From the NCBI GenBank assembly GCA_031410595.1, contig JANNZM010000025.1, positions 14,083 through 78,082 on the forward strand: 64,000 bases of DNA, given 5' to 3'. The DNA is from JANMCE01 sp031410595. Its GTDB lineage: Bacteria; Actinomycetota; Acidimicrobiia; Acidimicrobiales; Ilumatobacteraceae. Both the position numbers and the translations under genes were made by a program. Below are positions 56,239-64,000 of the stretch, piece by piece. The notes below the pieces were generated by a model, which was not told the origin of the DNA, ran no database searches, and saw only the letters and a program-made list of their open reading frames with translations. Within the stretch, counting starts at the first letter, position 1; the number at the start of each line of letters is the position of its first letter.

Positions 56239-57305
56239 GATTTCTCCGTGTCGTTGTTGGATGAGGTATTGGTAAGAACGACTTTCAGGGCGCCGGTCTC
56301 GCCAGCTCGCGTAAACACGTCGTAGGCCTCGTCGAACTGGTCCATCGTGAAGTGGTGGGTGACGAATCGGCCCACATCGACGCTCTCGCTCTGCAGAAGC
56401 TTCAGCAGCGTCGACGTTGTCGAGGTGTCGACAAGGCCGGTCGTAATCGTGATATCGCGAATCCACAACTCCTCGAGGTGGAGCGTCACCGGCTTGCCGT
56501 GCACACCGATATTCGCTATGTGACCGCCTGGTCGAGCAAGGCGTGCTGCGAGTTCGAATGTTGCCGCAGTACCGACCGCTTCGATCGACACGTCGGCACC
56601 CAAACCACCGGTGAGTGCGAGCACAATCGCTTCGGCGTCTTCGTGTGAGTTGTTGATCACCGTGTCGGCTCCGAATTTTTTCGCCGCGTCGAGGCGGCTA
56701 TCGGCAAGATCGATGGCCACGATGTGGCTCGGGCTGAAGAGTCGAGCGCCCATGATTGCGGCGAGCCCGATCGGTCCTGCTCCAATGACGGCGACGACGT
56801 CGCCCGGTTGAACGTGTCCGTTGAGAACCCCAACCTCATACCCGGTCGGCACGATGTCAGCGAGCATAAGCATCTGTTCGTCGGGTACGCCATCGGGGAT
56901 CAAGTAGGTGGAGGTGTCCGCGAACGGAACTCGGACGAACTCCGCCTGCGTGCCATCGATCTTGTGACCGAGAATCCAACCACCGCCACCGAGGCATTGT
57001 CCGTAGCGACCTTCCCGACAGAACCTGCAGGTAGCGCACGCGGTGATGCAGGAAACGAGAACCCGATCACCGACCTTTACGCGCTTGACCCCGGTCCCCA
57101 CTGACTCGACGGTGCCGACGGCCTCGTGACCGAGAATTCGGCCGTCTGTCACGGCGGGAACATCACCTTTCAGAATGTGCAGATCACTTCCGCAGATCGT
57201 CACTGCATCGACGCGGACGATGGCGTCGGTATCGTCAGTGATGGTGGGTTTGGGCGCATCTTCCCAAGCCTTGTTGCCCGGACCGTGGTAGACAACGGCC
57301 TTCAT
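56235..57305 (-). CDS. Zinc-dependent alcohol dehydrogenase family protein
   Basis: 356 residues from ATG at 57305. Catalytic zinc ligands in TICGSDLHILKGDVP and GHEAVGTVESVG, the structural zinc cysteines in CATCRFCREGRYGQC, and the Rossmann motif VAVIGAGPIGLAAI near 175. Medium-chain dehydrogenase; substrate unknown. First of a two-gene operon with the membrane protein. Confidence 0.9.
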   Translation of the reverse strand: MKAVVYHGPGNKAWEDAPKPTITDDTDAIVRVDAVTICGSDLHILKGDVPAVTDGRILGHEAVGTVESVGTGVKRVKVGDRVLVSCITACATCRFCREGRYGQCLGGGGWILGHKIDGTQAEFVRVPFADTSTYLIPDGVPDEQMLMLADIVPTGYEVGVLNGHVQPGDVVAVIGAGPIGLAAIMGARLFSPSHIVAIDLADSRLDAAKKFGADTVINNSHEDAEAIVLALTGGLGADVSIEAVGTAATFELAARLARPGGHIANIGVHGKPVTLHLEELWIRDITITTGLVDTSTTSTLLKLLQSESVDVGRFVTHHFTMDQFDEAYDVFTRAGETGALKVVLTNTSSNNDTEKS

Positions 57306-57364
57306 GATGTAGGAGACGGAACGTCCGCCCCGATTGCGAAACGGTTCATACAGCTCATGACACT

Positions 57365-57397
57365 CCCTGGTAACGATCGAAAATTGCGCTACCAGGG
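57365..57397. promoter_or_regulatory. Inverted repeat upstream of the alcohol dehydrogenase operon
   Basis: CCCTGGTA (57365-57372) and TACCAGGG (57390-57397), perfect 8-bp arms 17 bases apart, about 60 bases before the dehydrogenase start. Could be a regulator site or part of a leader structure. Confidence 0.4.
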
Positions 57398-57530
57398 TCT
57401 GGAGTACCGCTAGGTGACCGGCCTCAGCCGATGACACATTCAAAATTCCTTAGTGCCACGATGGATCTACCCTGATCTGGGCGGTCTCAAACCAACGCGT
57501 CGAAATTTGTCGATTGATTGGGAGTCTGCC

Positions 57531-58163
57531 TTAAACAGGCGGCATTTCCCCCTGTCGGACGGCGCATGGGTCCAACGCCGAGATGAGCTGGCTTGATGCC
57601 GTCGCGGAAAGTGTCGTGTGCACCAACTTCGCACCGGCGAACCGCTCGACTTCTTTGAAGAGTGCCGTGAGGTCGATGTCTCCGGCCAGAGCGATGATGG
57701 TCGCAGAGCCCGGGCTCACCTCGTGCTTGAACCAATCAACCCATTCGTCCGGGATACCCAGGTCCATGACTTTGGCGGTCAGCGCACCAATGCCCGCTCC
57801 GAGACCCATCCCGGCTATCCAGCCCACCGGTCCACCAAACATGACTCCAAGCAGCCCGAGCCAAACAGCTCCCGACAAGGCCGCACGGCCCGGCTGCGGG
57901 TCGATGGTCTCGGCAACTCGTACCTTGCCATCAATGTCTTTCACCACGACGACGGCGTCGCGAATGACCAAGTGCCCAGACTGCGCAAGGCCCGTCAAGG
58001 CAAGAAGAAACTCTTGCGCACGCGAGAGCCCGGCGAATGAAATTCCGAAGAGACCGTCCAACCCGCCATTCGAGCCAGTCACCGACTGTGACACCGCTGC
58101 CAGGTCCGCATCGGGTCGATGCTTCGGTTCGTCGGCAGGATGTGGTGGCGGCAAGGTAGTCAC
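57531..58163 (-). CDS. DUF1269-like membrane protein
   Basis: 210 residues from GTG at 58163 (VTTLPPPHPADEPKHRPD). The fold has an N-terminal soluble part (QEFLLALTGLAQSGHLVIRD), a Gly-rich membrane hairpin (ALSGAVWLGLLGVMFGGPVGW then AGMGLGAGIGALTAKVMDLG; landmarks) and a C-terminal alpha/beta part. Found widely in actinobacteria near stress genes; function unknown. Divergent from the RsbW-like gene. Confidence 0.7.
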   Translation of the reverse strand: MTTLPPPHPADEPKHRPDADLAAVSQSVTGSNGGLDGLFGISFAGLSRAQEFLLALTGLAQSGHLVIRDAVVVVKDIDGKVRVAETIDPQPGRAALSGAVWLGLLGVMFGGPVGWIAGMGLGAGIGALTAKVMDLGIPDEWVDWFKHEVSPGSATIIALAGDIDLTALFKEVERFAGAKLVHTTLSATASSQLISALDPCAVRQGEMPPV

Positions 58164-58251
58164 GGCTGACCTGTACCCGATGATGAGCAAACTCAGACCC
58201 GCAATCACCGAATGTGCAGAAGTGGGCCGATCGGATCGGAACTCGCACCGT

Positions 58252-58278
58252 GGTCTGCTGCAAGAGGCAACGGGGTAC
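58252..58278 (+). promoter_or_regulatory. Possible SigB/SigF-type promoter before the RsbW-like gene
   Basis: GGTCT at 58252 and GGGTAC at 58273 with a 16-base gap resemble the GGTTT...GGGTAT pattern of stress sigma factors. If used, transcription would start near the ATG at 58287, giving a leaderless mRNA. The same GGGG also serves as a ribosome site for ATG 58281, so the match may be chance. Confidence 0.25.
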
Positions 58279-58280
58279 CA

Positions 58281-58757
58281 ATGTGCATGGACCGGCGCGA
58301 GTATCCCGTTTACCAAGATCCGAACTCGCATGCCGGCAATGGTGACCGGGAAGCACAATCGTTTCTCAGCATGCCTGCCAGTGCGCGTGCCGCCCGAGGA
58401 TTTATCTCGCGCTCACTCCGCAAACACGGTGCGACGCGTAGCGTTATAGACGACTTCGAGCTCGTCGTTGGAGAACTAACGGCAAACGCCATCGAACACG
58501 GCGATGGAGCCAACCTTTACGTAACCGTCGACTTCACCGATGCCCGGTGGTGGGAGGTCGAGATATCTGGTTCGTCCAGTGAGGTCGGCGAACAGATGGA
58601 TGATCCCGGGCAATGGCAAATCGCCGACCCCGAAGCGGAGTCAGGTCGAGGTCTAGGCATCACCCGAGCCTTGATGGACGACATCGTCACGAATGCCGAA
58701 GCCCATTGGTTGAGTATCCGGTGCCGTCGACGCATTGCAATGGTGGCAAGCCCGTGA
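58281..58757 (+). CDS. RsbW-like anti-sigma/serine-kinase ATPase
   Basis: 158 residues from ATG at 58281 (58287 possible). HATPase_c family: N-box FELVVGELTANAIEHG near 80, a D-box-like VEISGSSSEVGE and G-box ESGRGLGITRALMDD near 135. Anti-sigma factors of this kind phosphorylate an anti-anti-sigma and bind a sigma factor. The gene converges on the PP2C phosphatase, 69 bases away. No cognate STAS gene is in the window. Confidence 0.85.
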   Translation: MCMDRREYPVYQDPNSHAGNGDREAQSFLSMPASARAARGFISRSLRKHGATRSVIDDFELVVGELTANAIEHGDGANLYVTVDFTDARWWEVEISGSSSEVGEQMDDPGQWQIADPEAESGRGLGITRALMDDIVTNAEAHWLSIRCRRRIAMVASP

Positions 58758-58826
58758 CCTAGTCGCGGAGCGCTCGATCTGCTCGTTGGCGGGCAAAGGG
58801 CGACACGCCGGGCCTCAGGTTGGGGG

Positions 58827-61235
58827 CTAGGACTCGGCCGGTTGCCAGCGGACGCAGACCACGACGATGTCGTCCTCGTCAACGGCGTCGGCGGTGAGCT
58901 TCGCGACGAGGAGTGAGGCGAGGTCGTCAATGTCGGCAACGAAAGCGAGTTGAGACGCGACGTTCGATAGTCGATCGAGACCGAGCGCAAGGCTTTCGCC
59001 TCGGCGTTCGATGAGGCCGTCCGAGTACAGCACAATCGTTGAGCCTGGCATCAGCGCGACCGACGCTTCTGTGTACTGATCGAATTGATTTGATTCCATG
59101 GGCGGGGCGAGCGCGGCGTCGAGCCATAGAGTGGAACCGTCAGGTTGCAATACGAGCGGTGGCGGATGCCCCGCAAGACTGTAGGTGGCCGTGCCGGTCT
59201 CGGTGTCGATCACAACGCATCCTGCAGTGGCGAATGTGTTTCCATGGTTTCGGACACAGTGCGCATACGCGTTCAGCATTTCGGCCGGACGGGGATGAAT
59301 GAACGGAGCGAGCGCAGCCGCCCCATTGCGTACCTGTCCCATCACGGTCGCAGCTGCGATGTCGTGGCCAACCACGTCGCCCACCACGACCCCAACATGT
59401 CGGCCCGACCATTCGAACGTGTCGTACCAATCGCCGCCCACGTCGACCAGATCACCCGCTGCGCTGTAACGAGCCGATAACGAAAGGGACGCGTGCTTCA
59501 CAAGGCGCTCAGGTAACAGCGCTCGTTGCAGCATCACGGCGATGGTGTGCTCCTGTTCCCGAACGGCGACGACCGCTTCGTGAAGTCGCGCTCGCTCAAG
59601 GGCCTGACCGGTTTGCCCGGCGATGGCTTCAAGCAGGCTGAGTGAACCACCGCTAGCCCAGTTCGGCATTGGCGATCCGACAACGAGAGCACCGACGGCG
59701 GTCCCGTTGCGTAACTGAATCGGGAGCGCGACGAGTGTTTCAACGGCGTATCTATCGACCAGCAGCGTTGGAAAACGCTGGCCGATCTCGTCGCGGTTGT
59801 TGAGCACGACAGGCCGATTGGTACGGATGGCAGTGGGACCAGGCAAGTCCGACTCGACCCCAATACCTTGATGACGATCGACTTCTTCCGGATCGGCCAT
59901 TGCCGAAGCGAAGATCCGGATTGCGTCCCCTTCTACGAGATTGATGGCAGCAAGCTCGGCGCCCAGCGCTGCCTTCAGATCGGTCAGCACCGACAGGGCG
60001 ATCTCGGCCACTGTTGTCGCCGCGGCAAGGTGAATGGCGTTGCGCTGCAGCAGTTCGACTCGATCACGAGTCTGCCGTTCTCGCACGACCATCTCGGCGA
60101 CATGCAGTTCCCCCACCACCCGATCGTTGATGTCGACGCTTGTTCCAAGATGGCCGACATACGTTCCCTCTTCGTCGAACTGCGGTTGTGCCCACGATTC
60201 GACCCAACGCAACTCCCCGTCACTTCGTCTGACTTGAAACTCGCCGTGGAACGGTTCTCGCGATGTCACTTTGGCAACGAAGTCCGACGTGACTACGCCC
60301 TCGTCTGAGTGATCGAACAGGTGCTTCGATCCACTGCCAACAGCGTCGCGACTCACACCAAAGTAGGCACAGTACGTTTGGTTCACCCAGGTGTGTTGAC
60401 CGCTCTCGTCGTATACCCACACGAGCACAGGTAAATGGTCGGCCATGTCGCGAAAACGTTGCTCGCTTTTTCGAAGGGCAACCTCCGCGCCATGCCTGCT
60501 CGTCTGGTCCTTGAACACTATTGCGAACCGCCCTCGCGGGTTCATCGGCACGGCAAACACGTCGAACCACCGGCCCATAACCTCGGAACCCTGCTCGAAC
60601 CGCAGCGTCTCGCCACTCAACGCCACGCGTGCGTACGTCTTGACCCACACCGCTTCGAGATCGGGTACAAGCTGCTTGGCTGTCCGGCCGGCCGGGGCGG
60701 CCAATCCCGTGAATTCCTCGAACTTCGGGTTGACCTCTAAGAACCGGTAGTCAATCGCCTCGCCCGCATCGTTGACGATTATCTCGCAAATGCAGTAACC
60801 CTCGTCGATGGAATCGAACACCGACCGCAGCCGACTTTCGCTCTCGCGAAGCGCGTCCTCGGACCTAGCTGACGCCGAAACATCGGAGACCGACAGCATG
60901 AACGAGGATTCAGCGACGCACTTGACCGAAAGCGACAACCAGGTAGGGCCTGTCGGGGCGGCCGACCTGACGCGATTGACGGCCACAATTTGCCCAACCC
61001 CGCCGGACCAAGTTCCGACCACGTCAGCGAGTTCGGGCCAAACAGCCTCCAGCGTCGAGAACACGTTGGCGAAGTCCGTGACGCCAAATGCTGGCAACAA
61101 AAGATTGACCGTCTCGGGGGTGATAAACGCAACGGTGCCGTCAAGGCCAAAGGACACAAGACCTATCGGGCAGACATAGAGGAACTGCAAAAGTTCCTGC
61201 ACATCCCTCGAGGGAAGCAAGGGTACGTCGCCCAT
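58827..61235 (-). CDS. PAS-PAS-PAS-GAF-PP2C (SpoIIE/RsbU) phosphatase
   Basis: 802 residues from ATG at 61235 (GTG at 61238 adds one). Order: a short PAS-like segment at about 10-60, PAS at about 135-255, PAS at about 265-385, GAF at about 400-545 and SpoIIE-type PP2C at about 575-795 with DVGGDWYDTF, GDVVGHDIAA and LYSDGLIERRGE. RsbU-type phosphatases dephosphorylate an anti-anti-sigma factor and so release a sigma factor. The start overlaps the stop of the PYP homologue (TGATG), which suggests coupled translation and a signalling partnership. Confidence 0.92.
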   Translation of the reverse strand: MGDVPLLPSRDVQELLQFLYVCPIGLVSFGLDGTVAFITPETVNLLLPAFGVTDFANVFSTLEAVWPELADVVGTWSGGVGQIVAVNRVRSAAPTGPTWLSLSVKCVAESSFMLSVSDVSASARSEDALRESESRLRSVFDSIDEGYCICEIIVNDAGEAIDYRFLEVNPKFEEFTGLAAPAGRTAKQLVPDLEAVWVKTYARVALSGETLRFEQGSEVMGRWFDVFAVPMNPRGRFAIVFKDQTSRHGAEVALRKSEQRFRDMADHLPVLVWVYDESGQHTWVNQTYCAYFGVSRDAVGSGSKHLFDHSDEGVVTSDFVAKVTSREPFHGEFQVRRSDGELRWVESWAQPQFDEEGTYVGHLGTSVDINDRVVGELHVAEMVVRERQTRDRVELLQRNAIHLAAATTVAEIALSVLTDLKAALGAELAAINLVEGDAIRIFASAMADPEEVDRHQGIGVESDLPGPTAIRTNRPVVLNNRDEIGQRFPTLLVDRYAVETLVALPIQLRNGTAVGALVVGSPMPNWASGGSLSLLEAIAGQTGQALERARLHEAVVAVREQEHTIAVMLQRALLPERLVKHASLSLSARYSAAGDLVDVGGDWYDTFEWSGRHVGVVVGDVVGHDIAAATVMGQVRNGAAALAPFIHPRPAEMLNAYAHCVRNHGNTFATAGCVVIDTETGTATYSLAGHPPPLVLQPDGSTLWLDAALAPPMESNQFDQYTEASVALMPGSTIVLYSDGLIERRGESLALGLDRLSNVASQLAFVADIDDLASLLVAKLTADAVDEDDIVVVCVRWQPAES

Positions 61236-61600
61236 CACCGATTGACGACGGCTACATACCGACGATCAGAATCGGGTTGGGCCATCAACCGCAGTCGCAC
61301 CGGCGTCGGCATCATCCGGAAGGTGAACACGTAGTCCAAGAAGTCGTCCAAGGACGGCTCATCGAGAAAGCGTTGCGCCACGAGGTAGTTATTCATGCAC
61401 GGCCCGACGGATTCGAAGAAATGACGGCCAACAACCTGATCGCAAGCAAGCCCGGCCCGGGCGGCTTCGAACGCGTTGAACGAAACGACAACACCGGATC
61501 GATCCATCACGATCAATCCGAACGGTAGATCGTCGAAGTGCTCCACTGGCATCGCGTCCAGCAGGTTTCGCAGGTCGACCGCGTCAAAGGAGACGTTCAT
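61235..61600 (-). CDS. Photoactive yellow protein (PYP) homologue
   Basis: 121 residues from ATG at 61600 with AGGGA eight bases upstream; the longer frame to 61696 has a low-complexity front. Aligns without gaps to Halorhodospira PYP from residue 27: FGLIVMDRSGV, NAFE, VVGRHFFESVGPC and YVFTFRMMPTPVR. Cys68 is at the chromophore cysteine (Cys69) and Glu45 at Glu46. Tyr42 is Phe41, Thr50 is Ala, Arg52 is Leu. PYP binds p-coumaric acid as a thioester and senses blue light. Chromophore binding here is inferred. Confidence 0.88.
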   Translation of the reverse strand: MNVSFDAVDLRNLLDAMPVEHFDDLPFGLIVMDRSGVVVSFNAFEAARAGLACDQVVGRHFFESVGPCMNNYLVAQRFLDEPSLDDFLDYVFTFRMMPTPVRLRLMAQPDSDRRYVAVVNR

Positions 61601-61736
61601 AGCTAGTCCCTGGATCGGCACGGGCGGCAGCCTAGCGTGCGTGTTCCGGAGCCGGTAGCGCCCTCCGTTTCCCCCGCGATCGGCACAAGGCACCATGCCG
61701 GTTCGGCGAGGACCACTGTGATCCCTAACGGATCAT

Positions 61737-62412
61737 TTAGGGCTGGCCGACGTTGAGAGCGATCTTGCCTCGTGCCCGACCTGACTCGCTCAACAGATGC
61801 GCCCGGCCGACATCTGCCAGGCCAAACTCGGCGCCAACGATGGGGCGCAGTTCTCCGCGCTCGATCAGGTCAGTCAAACCGTCGAGTGCGGCCACGTTTG
61901 GACCGATATACACGAATGCACTTCGCACCCCATGCAGTCTGGCTGTCTCCTCCGACGGTTTGAATCCGAAGCCGTTGGCCTTCGGAGACTTCGCCAACGG
62001 TGACCATTGCTTCCCATGCGGTTATGCCTGCGAGAGGTAGAACACCGGCCTCGATATGCGAGATGGTTGTGGGCTTGACGGCCACTTCGCTCGCACGTAC
62101 CGCAATGAGTTCTGCGTACGTTCCGGGGCGAGCGATGTCGGGGCGCGCATAGACGCTGTCACCGATAGCGAACGTCGAAACCGATTTCCCGGTGGCTTGC
62201 ACCACACCGGACACATCCCAACCGAGAATTGCAGGCATGCGAAGCGCAACCATCTCTTTCATGTGTCCGGCACGGATCTTCCAATCGACTGGATTCACCG
62301 ACGAGCCAACCACTCGAATGAGTACGTCGTCGTCGTTCATGATCGGCTCGTCGATGTCGACGTAGCGAAGCACGTTCGAATCGCCGTACTGCTGAATCTG
62401 CACTGCCTTCAT
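61737..62412 (-). pseudogene. Zinc-independent quinone oxidoreductase with internal deletion and frameshift
   Basis: Begins at ATG 62412 (MKAVQIQQYGDSNVLRY); the N-terminal GroES-like domain (VGSSVNPVDWKIRAGHM, ILGWDVSGVV) is intact to about GITAWEAMVTVGEVSEGQR. The frame then changes, and the C-terminal PSEETARLHGVRSAFVYIGP...GKIALNV resumes with the NAD(P)-binding Rossmann part, about 90 residues, missing. 225 codons against the usual 310-320. Confidence 0.8.
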
Positions 62413-62564
62413 ACTGGTCTCCATCAATTGGTTGCTACTTCTTCTCCAGCAGTGCGCAGGACTAAACAGCGCAACGTTTTTCGAAGACTTCGACGACCGC
62501 AATCTGGACTGCGGCAGACGGGCGCGCCCAACGGAACGGCGAATCGCTCAACCATTGGAGCAAC

Positions 62565-62810
62565 GTGCTCACTTCCGAGCTCGTCGCACTTTTCGATCCG
62601 GTCGAGATCTGGTTGTTCGGTTCCGTCGCGCGTGGCGACGACGGCATCGACAGCGACCTCGACATCATGATCGTCCTCGACCACTACAACACCGCCGACG
62701 CCATCGACCTGAAACACCGAGCGATTGTGTCCACCAAAACCCCAGCCCCGTTCGACGTGACGTTCTCAGACCCAGAACGGACACGCAAAGCCATCGACAA
62801 ATCGCCGTGA
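62565..62810 (+). CDS. Minimal nucleotidyltransferase (MNT-like), possibly truncated
   Basis: 81 residues from GTG at 62565. Contains the nucleotidyltransferase core WLFGSVARGDDGIDSDLDIMIVL and an Asp-containing PFDVTFSDPERT strand. MNT proteins pair with HEPN toxins or act alone; usual length is about 95-110, so the C-terminus may be clipped. No HEPN partner follows; the next gene is an excisionase-like antitoxin. Confidence 0.7.
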   Translation: MLTSELVALFDPVEIWLFGSVARGDDGIDSDLDIMIVLDHYNTADAIDLKHRAIVSTKTPAPFDVTFSDPERTRKAIDKSP

Positions 62811-62853
62811 CACGGGTTACACTTATTTCAGATATATCGTGGAGGTCGTGGTC

Positions 62854-63309
62854 ATGACGAGAACAAGCCTGCTAGCGGACGCCGTACGCATCGAAGCGTC
62901 AGCCGATGAACGAGCGTCAGCCACCCTTCTCGTTGATGCGATCGGCGCGCCTACCGCGCAGGTCTTCTCGCTCCTACTGGACGACGGAACTGCAGTTCCC
63001 TTGTCTCCTGGCCTGATCAACCTGTTGCGGACCTCCGTAGGCGAACTCGCCGGAGGCCACGCCGTGACCGTGCTGCCGTCCGAAACTGAACTCACGCCGG
63101 CCGAAACTGCCGAGCTTCTCGGACTCTCGCGACCGTTCGTCGTGCGGTTGCTCGACGGCGGCGAAATCCCGTCGCACCACCTGCCAAACAGCCGACATCG
63201 CCGGATCAAGCTCTCCGACGTTCTCGCATTCCAAGCGCAACGCGACCGCCGCCGCGCTGGCCGGCAGCGGCTCAACGACATCGTTGAAGCCGCCGGACTC
63301 CCCTACTGA
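62854..63309 (+). CDS. Excisionase/MerR-like DNA-binding antitoxin of a PIN-type module
   Basis: 151 residues from ATG at 62854 with GGAGG eight bases upstream. The N-terminal half is helical; the C-terminal ELTPAETAELLGLSRPFVVR followed by RHRRIKLSDVLAFQ is an HTH_17 (excisionase-type) domain. Such proteins precede PIN toxins, and the next gene is a PIN remnant. Confidence 0.75.
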   Translation: MTRTSLLADAVRIEASADERASATLLVDAIGAPTAQVFSLLLDDGTAVPLSPGLINLLRTSVGELAGGHAVTVLPSETELTPAETAELLGLSRPFVVRLLDGGEIPSHHLPNSRHRRIKLSDVLAFQAQRDRRRAGRQRLNDIVEAAGLPY

Positions 63310-63321
63310 CGGCGACCGCTC

Positions 63322-63761
63322 GTGAATCGAGTCTTCGTCGACACAAACGTCCTCTTCCCGTTCTCCGTCATGGACCTCCTTCTCGGGTTGAGCGAGGACG
63401 GCCTACAGCCGAGTACGAGCACCTGATCGCCGACATGCCGGGAAACGATCCGGATGATCACCATCACATGGCGGCGGCCATCGCCGGCCACGCAACTGTC
63501 CTGATCACCGACAACCTCAAGGACTTCCCCGCCGACCCCCTCGCTCGGTTGGGCCTTCGCGTGTTGCGGCCCGACGCCTACCCTTGCGAGCTACTTGGTG
63601 ATCTGCCAGATCAGGTCACGAGCACTATCGAGCGAATCGCCGCCGAGAAACGGAACCCGCCCAGATCCACGGCCGACGTCCTCGACGCGCTTCAGAACGC
63701 GGGGCTCAACGCTTTCACCCAACTGGCACGTCGCCGACTCGAACCTCCATCGGGCACCTGA
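63322..63761 (+). pseudogene. PIN-domain toxin gene with internal deletion
   Basis: GTG at 63322 starts VNRVFVDTNVLFPFSVMDLL, the metal-binding N-terminus of a PIN nuclease, but reaches a stop after 34 codons. The other frame then gives EYEHLIADMPGNDPDDHHHM and VLITDNLKDFP to the stop at 63761, the C-terminal PIN half. About 60-70 codons of the middle appear to be missing, with a frameshift. The antitoxin next to it is intact. Confidence 0.8.
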
Positions 63762-63821
63762 GCCGAACGTGCCTTGGAACTGACTCCGTGGTTCTCCCAC
63801 CAGCCCGGACGTCCGAAAGAC

Positions 63822-63858
63822 GAGTTCGGCGGCCTGGTTAGGGGCCGCCGAACTCTTT
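63822..63858. terminator. Terminator hairpin of the former tRNA-Gly
   Basis: 13-bp perfect stem GAGTTCGGCGGCC/GGCCGCCGAACTC around an 8-base loop. On the minus strand it starts about eight bases after the tRNA CCA end; on the plus strand TTTACTC follows. It can serve both directions. Confidence 0.75.
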
Positions 63859-63862
63859 ACTC

Positions 63863-63910
63863 TGGAGCGGATGACGAGATTCGAACTCGCGACCCTCACC
63901 TTGGCAAGGC
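63863..63910 (-). tRNA. 3' half of tRNA-Gly(GCC); probable attachment site
   Basis: Minus strand from about 63910 gives the anticodon loop TTGCCAA, variable region, a complete T arm (GCGAG-TTCGAAT-CTCGT), acceptor strand CATCCGC and CCA at 63863-63865. No D arm or 5' acceptor strand lies upstream, and the anticodon stem is broken. This is the part of a tRNA gene normally duplicated by tyrosine-recombinase integration. Confidence 0.8.
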
Positions 63911-64000
63911 CATGGAACCGGTCCCTGAGATCTGTGACGTCCATTTGCCCGGGTTTCTGGTCCGCCGAAGTCCGTACAATCCGCAGAGTTCCCCCCGTTT

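Overview
The window looks like chromosomal DNA of a high-GC actinobacterium, most likely class Acidimicrobiia. The gene order comM-dprA-xer-whiG-rpsB-tsf-pyrH-frr-cdsA-dxr-rip1-ispG ... proS-rimP-nusA-ylxR-infB-ylxP-rbfA-truB-ribF ... rpsO-pnp-M16 peptidase is actinobacterial, and a WhiB regulator, an AfsR/BTAD regulator, a PIG-V type mannosyltransferase and a 13E12-type HNH protein fit that. The class-level placement is inference from gene content, not from a marker comparison.

Bases 1-34560 are mostly core genome: DNA uptake and recombination, translation, isoprenoid and phospholipid synthesis, site-2 proteolysis, transcription elongation and RNA decay. Three blocks interrupt it: phosphomannose isomerase with a membrane-anchored molybdopterin oxidoreductase (13.0-15.8 kb), a mannosyltransferase (17.8-19.0 kb), and an NMT1/THI5-type ABC transporter with its own TetR regulator and matching palindromic operators (26.9-30.2 kb). 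RNA-level features include a hairpin in the rimP leader, a hairpin touching the ylxP start codon, terminators after rpsO and after the M16 peptidase, and a possible structured RNA at 34.6-34.8 kb.

Bases 34.8-50.8 kb are accessory: an HNH protein, a transsulfuration pair (cystathionine beta-synthase and a gamma-synthase/lyase family enzyme), a flavin split-barrel-like protein, a lipid-flippase-like membrane protein, then a light/UV cluster: an iron-sulfur (6-4) photolyase/cryptochrome, a second photolyase whose domains are in swapped order, a DUF2256 zinc-ribbon peptide, a short-chain dehydrogenase and a renalase-like flavoprotein. A WhiB protein, a GGDEF-EAL protein and a broken CoA-transferase follow.

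Bases 50.8-61.6 kb are dominated by signalling: a small exported protein with a 28-residue tandem repeat, a large AfsR-like regulator, a PAS histidine kinase, an alcohol dehydrogenase/membrane protein pair, a DUF1269-like protein, an RsbW-like ATPase, and a photoactive yellow protein (PYP) homologue whose stop codon overlaps the start of a PAS-PAS-PAS-GAF-PP2C phosphatase. The PYP-phosphatase pair beside an RsbW-like kinase suggests a blue-light input to a sigma-factor partner switch and is the most interesting system here.

Bases 61.7-64.0 kb are decaying: a quinone oxidoreductase and a PIN toxin each with an internal deletion and frameshift, a minimal nucleotidyltransferase, an intact antitoxin-like gene, and the 3' half of a tRNA-Gly(GCC) with its terminator, which looks like the attachment site of an integrated element extending to the right of the window.
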